A program made the translations under genes and the position numbers. This document shows, piece by piece, positions 1 to 5,176 of a stretch of 5,176 bases of DNA. The notes under the pieces are model-generated. The model saw nothing but the letters and a program-made list of their open reading frames with translations, was not told where the DNA came from and made no database searches. Source of the stretch: Acidimicrobiaceae bacterium (GTDB lineage: Bacteria; Actinomycetota; Acidimicrobiia; Acidimicrobiales; MedAcidi-G1); the NCBI GenBank assembly GCA_002714485.1, contig PAXM01000061.1:1-5176 (forward strand), in the 5' to 3' direction. Each line of letters opens with the position of its first letter. Within the stretch, counting starts at the first letter, position 1.

Positions 1-374
<374 letters not shown>

Positions 375-493
375 ACTCACATCGACGATCGTTGTCGGTG
401 TTCGTGTTCGCTGTGGAGTACTGGAGAGGCTGAGAGGTCGCTCTTGACAACTGAATCGAGTCCCGGCTGCATCGCCGGTCGGGGCACAGCTGG
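375..493 (+). other. 23S-5S internal transcribed spacer
   Basis: This spacer of about 120 nt lies between the two rRNAs. I see no tRNA in it: there is no cloverleaf, no GTTCRA-type T-loop and no CCA end. It contains a short hairpin with arms CCGGC (463-467) and GCCGG (474-478) around a 6-nt loop, 16 nt before the 5S, which could be part of an RNA processing site. The motif TTGACAACTGAAT (444-456) resembles conserved spacer sequences seen in many rRNA operons. An open frame of about 60 codons crosses the region, but its sequence has no protein character and is not considered a gene. Confidence 0.8.
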
Positions 494-612
494 TTTTCGG
501 TGGCTATGGCGGCGGGGTCACACCCGTTCCCATTCTGAACACGGCAGTTAAGCCCGCCAGCGCCGATGGTACTTGGGACGAGTGTCCCTGGGAGAGTAGG
601 TCGCCGCCGGAT
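494..612 (+). rRNA. 5S ribosomal RNA
   Basis: This is a complete 5S rRNA of about 118 nt. The terminal helix pairs TTCGGTGGC (496-504) with GCCGCCGGA (603-611), including G-U pairs. The conserved loop sequences are present: CATTCTGAACACGG (531-544), GTTAAGCCC (547-555) and CGCCGATGGTAC (561-572). The typical GGGAGAGTAGG follows at 590-600, just before the 3' helix strand. Helix pairing fixes both ends to within one or two bases. The 5S closes an rRNA operon in the order 23S-5S and is followed directly by a terminator. Confidence 0.96.
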
Positions 613-616
613 TTCG

Positions 617-661
617 AACGCTACGAGCGGGGCCCCTTTGGGTCCCGCTCGAGCGCGTTTT
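617..661 (+). terminator. Rho-independent-like terminator of the rRNA operon
   Basis: A perfect 12-bp stem pairs 624-635 with 640-651 (CGAGCGGGGCCC against GGGTCCCGCTCG, with one G-T wobble) around the tetraloop CTTT. Outer bases can extend the stem: AACG at 617-620 can pair with CGTT at 656-659. The stem is followed by GCGCGTTTT, so the T-tract is only four residues, as is common in high-GC bacteria. It begins five bases after the 5S 3' end, the expected place for the rRNA operon terminator. Confidence 0.85.
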
Positions 662-686
662 GGGATGATCCATGTCATGCGCCACG

Positions 687-732
687 CTGGGCCAGTGGGG
701 GCATCCCGGTAACCTCCCCGCCCATGGCCCAG
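687..732. repeat. Imperfect inverted repeat enclosing the TPR gene start codon
   Basis: Arms CTGGGCCA (687-694) and TGGCCCAG (725-732) are perfect 8-bp complements. With single-base bulges at G695 and G720 the pairing continues: TGGG 696-699 with CCCA 721-724, then GG 700-701 with CC 718-719. This gives about 14 pairs around a 16-nt loop. The right arm contains the ATG at 724-726. In RNA this would bury the start codon. In DNA it could be an operator or simply a chance G/C-rich palindrome. There is no T-tract, so it is not a second terminator. Confidence 0.6.
710..715 (+). promoter_or_regulatory. Candidate -10 box for a leaderless TPR gene transcript
   Basis: TAACCT fits the TANNNT form of actinobacterial -10 elements. 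It ends 8 nt before the ATG at 724, which would place the transcription start at or next to the A of the start codon. No Shine-Dalgarno sequence is present upstream of that ATG, which agrees with leaderless translation. No good -35 hexamer is seen (687-692 reads CTGGGC). The call is therefore an inference from spacing and from the missing ribosome binding site. Confidence 0.35.
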
Positions 733-1830
733 TCCGGTGATGGTTCCCGCGGTAGGTCCGGTGGCGGTCCGAGGGATGGTCACGGCGGTAGAGGCCGCAG
801 CGGTTCAGGAGGCCGAGGCGGGTCCCGTGGTGGCGAGCGGCGGTCAGGTTCCGGGAGCGACGCCCGCCGAGGAGGAAACGACGATCGGGGGCAGCGCGGT
901 GACCGTCGGGCCCGGTCGGGCGAGCGACCGGATCGTCGACGCAGGGGCCCCGATGCGGCGGGCCCGTCCAGCTGGGGTGGAGTGGCACGACGTGGTGCCG
1001 GACGTCTCGAGCGCGAGGAACAAGAGGACCGCCCCGAGCGCAGAGAACGGACCGCCGAACGGACGACGAGGCCTCGTCGTCCAGAACCCGAGCGACCCGC
1101 CAGCCTGAGGGCCGAGGCCGCCGAGGCGGTGGCGCGTGGGGGTAGCCGCACTAACCGCACTAGCCCGCGAGCAGTGAGGCGTCACCCCCTGCCCGAAGCG
1201 CCCCGTCGACTGCCCGACGCTGATGTGCTGCTACGCCGTGCACTCGGGGATCGGGCCGGCGGTAAGGCCGCTGGCCGTCTGGACGAGGCGGCCCGAGCAT
1301 TCTCCGAGGACCGCTTCCAGGATGCTCGTCGGATCCTGAATCAACTTGTTGAGCGTGCACCTGAGGTACCTGAGGTAGTCGAGCTGCTCGGGCTCGTGCA
1401 TTACCGAATGGGCCATTGGAAGGCGGCGACCAAGCGGTTAGAGGTGTTCCGGGACATAACTGGAAGCACCGAGCAGCACCCGGTGCTGGCCGACTGCCAT
1501 CGTGCCCAGGGCCGGTGGGACGACGTGAATGCGCTGTGGATCGAACTTCGTGATGCCTCTCCCAGTGGCGCGCTCGTCACTGAGGGCCGTCTGGTGGCCG
1601 CTGGCGCCTTGGCCGATCAGGGTCGGCTCAGCGAAGCCGTCGCCATGCTCGAGAGGGGTTGGCGGATCCCATCGCGTGTTCGCGACTATCACCTCCGGCG
1701 GGCTTACGCGTTGGCCGACCTCTATGAGCGGTCCGGTGTCGAGCCCCGGGCTCGGGAGATGTTCACCTGGGTGCGAAATCACGATCGTCAGTTCGCTGAC
1801 GTGGTGGCTCGTGTACGCGCCCTGTCCTGA
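724..1830 (+). CDS. TPR-like repeat protein with an Arg/Gly-rich disordered N-terminus
   Basis: The 368-residue product falls into two parts. Residues 1-155 are low complexity: Gly, Ser and Arg dominate 1-80, with RG/RGG runs at 21-37, and 90-155 are rich in Arg, Glu and Pro. This part is almost certainly disordered and strongly basic. Residues 180-368 form helical repeats of about 34 residues resembling TPRs, beginning near 185, 218, 252, 286 and 325, with the A/G-L-A and G-R/H-W/L patterns of TPR helices (for example LLGLVHYRMGHWKAA). There is no signal peptide or membrane segment, so the protein is cytoplasmic. From memory the architecture resembles an actinobacterial family that includes M. 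tuberculosis Rv1691, whose function I do not know. An RNA-binding role is suggested by the RG-rich tail but not shown. ATG 724 is the only plausible start: no in-frame start codon lies upstream within reach, and no Shine-Dalgarno sequence precedes it. Confidence 0.88.
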   Translation: MAQSGDGSRGRSGGGPRDGHGGRGRSGSGGRGGSRGGERRSGSGSDARRGGNDDRGQRGDRRARSGERPDRRRRGPDAAGPSSWGGVARRGAGRLEREEQEDRPERRERTAERTTRPRRPEPERPASLRAEAAEAVARGGSRTNRTSPRAVRRHPLPEAPRRLPDADVLLRRALGDRAGGKAAGRLDEAARAFSEDRFQDARRILNQLVERAPEVPEVVELLGLVHYRMGHWKAATKRLEVFRDITGSTEQHPVLADCHRAQGRWDDVNALWIELRDASPSGALVTEGRLVAAGALADQGRLSEAVAMLERGWRIPSRVRDYHLRRAYALADLYERSGVEPRAREMFTWVRNHDRQFADVVARVRALS

Positions 1831-1946
1831 GTCGGCTCCCGGGTTGCTGCAGCCAGCAGATGAGCTAGTCGATCTGTTGCAACGATCTGTCCCAAGGAGC
1901 GACCTAGGGTGCCGGGAACCGGCTGACGGCATGGTGCGGAGAGCTC

Positions 1947-1953
1947 GGGGAGG
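1947..1953 (+). promoter_or_regulatory. Ribosome binding site of the crotonase gene
   Basis: GGGGAGG is a strong Shine-Dalgarno sequence. It lies only 2 nt before the ATG at 1956, too close to work, and 11 nt before the in-frame ATG at 1965, slightly long but usable. The site therefore favours 1965 as the translation start. Confidence 0.65.
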
Positions 1954-1964
1954 TTATGACGAGG

Positions 1965-2792
1965 ATGTCCGATGAGGTGCTGCTGGTTGACAACCCCGCC
2001 GACGGGGTCCGACGGCTGACTCTGAACCGGCCTGAGAAGCGCAATGCCCTGAGCAACCCACTGCGCGGTGCTCTACTCGATGCCCTGGTGGTCGCTGACA
2101 TTGATGACGGGATCCGGGTAACCATCGTCCGGGGCGCCGGTTCTTGCTTCTCTGCTGGCTATGACCTGGGGGGTGGCAACGTGGGTCACGAACTACCGTT
2201 CCCGACTACGCCTGGTGACGGACAGTGGCCCCGGCATGTGACTGACGGGTGGATGGGGATCTGGGATCTCGCTAAGCCGGTCATCGCCCAGGTGCACGGC
2301 TGGTGTCTAGCTGGAGGGAGTGAGCTGGCCACCGGGTGCGACTTGGTTTACGTGGCTGATGACGCACAGATGGGTTATCCGGCTGTGCGCTTCGGTGTTC
2401 CCGACATGCACTTCCACGCCTGGTTCCTAGGCATGCGCAAGGCCATGGAGATGATGGTTACCGGCGACTCGATCACTGGCATCGAGGCCGTGGAGCTTGG
2501 CTGGGCCAACGCATCGGCTCCACTTGAGGACCTGGAGGACACTGTGCTCGAGGTGGCCTGTCGGATCGCTGCCATGCCCTCTGATGTGGTCCAGCTCAAC
2601 AAGCGAGCCGTGCACCGACAGATGGAGTACATGGGCCTCCGGGCCGGCCTGCGGGCCGGGACCGATATTTGTGCGCTTGGCGTGCACACGGCGTCCATGG
2701 CCGAGTTCCTCGCCGAGGTGGCAGAGTCGGGGCTGACCACCGCTCTGCAGCAGAGAGACAAACCCTTCAATGACTACCGGACCGGCGGCTAG
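1965..2792 (+). CDS. Enoyl-CoA hydratase/isomerase (crotonase) family protein
   Basis: The 275-residue length is normal for single-domain crotonases, which hydrate, isomerise or cleave acyl-CoA thioesters in the cytoplasm. Numbered from the Met at 1965, the N-terminus carries the LTLNRPEKRNALS signature (18-30). The first oxyanion-hole segment is FSAGYDL (62-68) and the second is HGWCLAGGSELATGCD (111-126). The protein aligns without gaps to rat mitochondrial enoyl-CoA hydratase as I recall it. Glu120 matches catalytic Glu144, but Ala140 (in GYPAVRFG) stands where Glu164 should be, and the usual GGTQRL stretch is replaced. The fold is certain; the reaction is not. It may be an isomerase, a lyase-type crotonase or a hydratase of unusual mechanism. 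A longer start at ATG 1956 would add three residues but is too close to the Shine-Dalgarno sequence. The gene lies 134 bp after the TPR gene and 177 bp before korA. No clear terminator separates it from either. Confidence 0.93.
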   Translation: MSDEVLLVDNPADGVRRLTLNRPEKRNALSNPLRGALLDALVVADIDDGIRVTIVRGAGSCFSAGYDLGGGNVGHELPFPTTPGDGQWPRHVTDGWMGIWDLAKPVIAQVHGWCLAGGSELATGCDLVYVADDAQMGYPAVRFGVPDMHFHAWFLGMRKAMEMMVTGDSITGIEAVELGWANASAPLEDLEDTVLEVACRIAAMPSDVVQLNKRAVHRQMEYMGLRAGLRAGTDICALGVHTASMAEFLAEVAESGLTTALQQRDKPFNDYRTGG

Positions 2793-2893
2793 CCAACGGA
2801 CAGGTATGGGCTGGTGGACCCCAACTGTGACTTATTGCACCAGATCCGACCGTCTCCATCATGATGAGGGAAGAGACCGGCGGTTAGGGTCGG

Positions 2894-2926
2894 CTCGTCG
2901 TCCACGGAGATTCGTCGGTCGACGAG
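2894..2926 (+). promoter_or_regulatory. Alternative hairpins in the korA upstream region
   Basis: In the 177-bp gap before korA, CTCGTCG (2894-2900) is a perfect 7-bp complement of CGACGAG (2920-2926). The nearer TCGTC (2912-2916) also pairs with GACGA (2921-2925) around a GGTC tetraloop. The two stems use the same right arm and exclude each other. They sit about 43 nt upstream of the start codon and no T-tract follows. The region is probably in the korA leader, but neither its promoter nor any regulatory role can be shown from sequence alone. Confidence 0.35.
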
Positions 2927-2957
2927 ACACAAACAGCCAGAGGCAACGAAGCCGGGT

Positions 2958-2963
2958 GGAGGA
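2958..2963 (+). promoter_or_regulatory. Ribosome binding site of korA, fixes the TTG start
   Basis: GGAGGA, with a further AG after it, lies 6 nt before TTG 2970, an optimal spacing. The next in-frame ATG is Met28, inside the conserved glycine-rich N-terminal motif and so too late to be the start. The site therefore decides for the TTG. Confidence 0.85.
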
Positions 2964-2969
2964 AGCAAG

Positions 2970-4876
2970 TTGACGGATATCGCGGAGGCCCCTTCGCCGC
3001 CCGCCCTCGACGAGGTCATAATTCGGTTCGCTGGCGACTCGGGCGACGGCATGCAGTTGACGGGCGACCGGTTCACCAACGCCAGCGCGATGTTTGGCAA
3101 CGACCTGGCCACGTTGCCCGAATACCCCGCTGAGATCCGGGCCCCCGCCGGCACCATGGCTGGGGTATCGGCCTTCCAGGTCCACATTTCGGATCACGAC
3201 ATCACCACCCCAGGCGACGCACCCGACGTGCTTGTGGCCATGAACCCCGCGGCGTTGAAGTCCGACCTGCACACGCTGGTCCCCGGTGGGACGCTGATCG
3301 TCAACAAGGACACGTTCGAGGAGCGCAATCTGACCAAGGCCGGGTACGACCACAATCCGCTCGACGCCGAAGACCTGGCGGGTTATCGCCTAATCCAGGT
3401 TCCTATGACCTCGCTGACCAAGGAGGCCTGCGCCGAGTTCGGTGTCAAGCCGCGTGACGCCGACCGGTCCAAGAACTTCTTCGCCCTCGGCCTGCTGTCG
3501 TGGATGTACAGCCGACCCGTCGAGCCGACGATGGACTGGATCGAGTCCAAGTTCGCCGGCAAGGACCTGATCATCTCGGCGAACCGGGCAGCCTTCAACG
3601 CCGGTCACGCCTACGGCGAGACGGCCGAGTTGGGAGCCCAGCGGGTCATCGTGAAGGCAGCTCCGCTGGCGCCGGGCACCTATACCAACATCAATGGGAA
3701 CACGGCGCTGTCGTGGGGCCTGGTGGCGGCCTCAAAAATCAGCGGCCTTCCGCTGTACCTCGGTTCGTACCCCATCACACCAGCGACCGACATCCTCCAT
3801 GAACTTTCCAAGCACAAGGCCTTCGGCGTGACGACCTTCCAAGCCGAGGACGAAATAGCGTCGATCGGCGCGGCGATCGGTGCTTCGTACGGTGGATCGT
3901 TGGGCGTGACCACGACCAGCGGTCCGGGCCTGGCGCTCAAGGGCGAGGCTATGGGCCTGGCGATCAGCCTCGAGTTGCCGCTGATCGTGGTTGACATCCA
4001 GCGAGGCGGCCCGTCCACCGGTCTGCCCACCAAGACCGAGGCCGCCGACCTACTGATGGCTATGTACGGACGTCATGGGGAGTCGCCGATGCCCATTGTG
4101 GCAGCCCGGACCCCGTCGGACTGCTTTGATATGGCCATCGAGGCTGCTCGGATCGCCTTGGTCCACCAGACCCCGGTGATGTTCCTGTCCGATGGCTACT
4201 TGGCCAACGGTTCTGAGCCGTGGCGATTGCCTGAGGTCGACGACCTGCCGACCATTGAGGTCCGGTACGCCACGGAGTTCAACATGGTGGACGAGGACGG
4301 CAACGGCACGTTCTGGCCGTACCTGCGAGGTGAGGATGGAAACCGGCCGATCGCCCTGCCCGGTACTCCGGACCTCATGCACCGTATTGGGGGTATCGAG
4401 AAGGAGGACGGCTCGGGCAACGTCAGTTATGACCCCGACAACCACGAGCACATGGTCCGCCTGCGCAACGACCGCATAGCGTCGATCCCAGTGCCCGATG
4501 CAGAACTGGAGGAGGGTTCGGGGGACGACGCCGACCTCCTGGTTGTGGGATGGGGCTCTACATGGGGTGCTATCACCGGTGCGGTCCGACGGGTCCGAGT
4601 CGCCGGTGGTCGGGTCGACCACGTCCATTTGACGCACTTGAACCCGTTGCCGGCCAATCTGGGCGATCTTCTGCGGTCGTACCAGCGGGTGCTGGTGCCC
4701 GAACTGAACCTTGGCCAGTTGGTCCGCATCCTGCGGGCCGAGTACCTAGTTGACGCCCAGTCGTTGTCCAAGGTGAAAGGGCAGCCATTCACGGCCGGAG
4801 AGATCCAGTTCGCTATCACAGAGGCCCTCGACGGGCTAACCGGAATCACCGGCCAGAACCAGGAAGAGACAGCCTG

Positions 4877-4877
<1 letters not shown>
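2970..4877 (+). CDS. korA: 2-oxoacid:ferredoxin oxidoreductase, fused gamma-alpha subunit (KorA)
   Basis: The 635-residue product joins gamma and alpha parts. With KorB it oxidatively decarboxylates a 2-oxoacid, most likely 2-oxoglutarate, with CoA to give succinyl-CoA and reduced ferredoxin. The gamma domain spans about 15-210, with the glycine-rich FAGDSGDGMQLTG (20-32) and YPAEIRAPAGTMAG (52-65). The alpha pyrimidine-binding domain begins near 240 (GNTALSWG). It carries YPITP (267-271), the family's 2-oxoacid-binding signature, and QAEDEIAS (291-298), followed by TTSGPG (315-320) and RGGPSTGLPT (345-354). The C-terminal alpha domain (about 520-625) contains GWGSTWGA and HLTHLNPLP. No ferredoxin-like cysteine motif is present, as expected, because the iron-sulfur cluster sits in KorB. 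The size agrees with actinobacterial KorA proteins. Translation starts at TTG 2970 behind GGAGGA. The stop overlaps the korB start by one base. 2-Oxoglutarate specificity is inferred from family resemblance; a pyruvate or branched-chain substrate is less likely. Confidence 0.95.

Positions 4878-5176
<299 letters not shown>

Noticed and set aside
375..493. tRNA gene in or after the rRNA operon
   Set aside because: I found no cloverleaf, T-loop consensus or CCA end between the 23S and 5S or directly after the 5S.
548..988. Open reading frame on the - strand (146 codons) over the 5S, the terminator and the TPR gene start
   Set aside because: It crosses the 5S rRNA and the terminator; its length reflects high GC, which makes stop codons rare.
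737..1160. Long open frames on both strands overlapping the Arg/Gly-rich part of the TPR gene
   Set aside because: Low-complexity GC-rich codons leave all frames open. The frame that continues into a recognisable TPR domain is the real one; I saw no sign of a frameshift between the two halves.
1843..1883. Possible terminator after the TPR gene (TGCTG/CAGCA at 1845-1858, and GTTGC/GCAAC at 1843-1883)
   Set aside because: The stems are only 5 bp, no T-tract follows, and several alternative pairings of similar strength exist.
1877..1910. Promoter-like TTGCAA and TAGGGT before the crotonase gene
   Set aside because: The spacing of 22 nt is too long for a standard promoter and neither box is strong.
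1438..1932. Open reading frame on the - strand, 164 codons, antisense to the TPR gene and the following gap
   Set aside because: It has no recognisable domain and mirrors the codon bias of the gene opposite.
2859..3353. Open reading frame on the - strand, 164 codons, over the korA leader and 5' end
   Set aside because: It is antisense to the conserved gamma domain of KorA and has no domain of its own.
4050..4637. Open reading frame on the - strand, 195 codons, inside korA
   Set aside because: It lies entirely antisense to a strongly conserved coding region and its translation matches no family I recognise.

Overview
The window comes from a high-GC bacterial chromosome, most likely an actinobacterium. 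This rests on the actinobacterial look of the 23S 3' end (GGCCGAGGGCTTG) and 5S rRNA, on the TPR gene resembling a family I associate with actinobacteria, and on the two-subunit KorAB type with a fused alpha subunit. A deep lineage such as Acidimicrobiia is possible, but the sequence alone does not settle this. Every gene I can support is on the + strand.

Layout: (1) 1-374 is the 3' end of a 23S rRNA. It is followed by a 120-nt spacer without a tRNA, a complete 5S rRNA (about 494-612) and a strong stem-loop terminator (617-661), so this is the end of an rRNA operon. (2) 724-1830 encodes a 368-residue protein with an Arg/Gly/Ser-rich, probably disordered N-terminal half and a C-terminal TPR-like helical half. 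Its start has no Shine-Dalgarno sequence. A TANNNT -10-like box lies 8 nt upstream, and an imperfect inverted repeat encloses the start codon. (3) 1965-2792 encodes a crotonase-fold enoyl-CoA hydratase/isomerase family protein. It keeps one of the two classical catalytic glutamates and has Ala at the other. (4) 2970-4877 encodes KorA, the fused gamma-alpha subunit of a 2-oxoacid:ferredoxin oxidoreductase (2-oxoglutarate type most likely), starting at TTG. Its stop overlaps the start of korB by one base (TGATG), and korB runs off the right edge.

How the genes relate: korA and korB are clearly one translationally coupled unit. Together they would oxidise a 2-oxoacid to its acyl-CoA and reduce ferredoxin. 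The crotonase gene lies 177 bp upstream in the same direction and also acts on acyl-CoA chemistry, but no direct link is shown. The TPR gene is separated from the rRNA operon by a terminator and probably has its own promoter. I found no mobile element, CRISPR array, phage gene or clear new defence or biosynthetic system. The more notable points are the unusual start of the TPR gene, its RG-rich tail, the altered active site of the crotonase and two competing hairpins upstream of korA.
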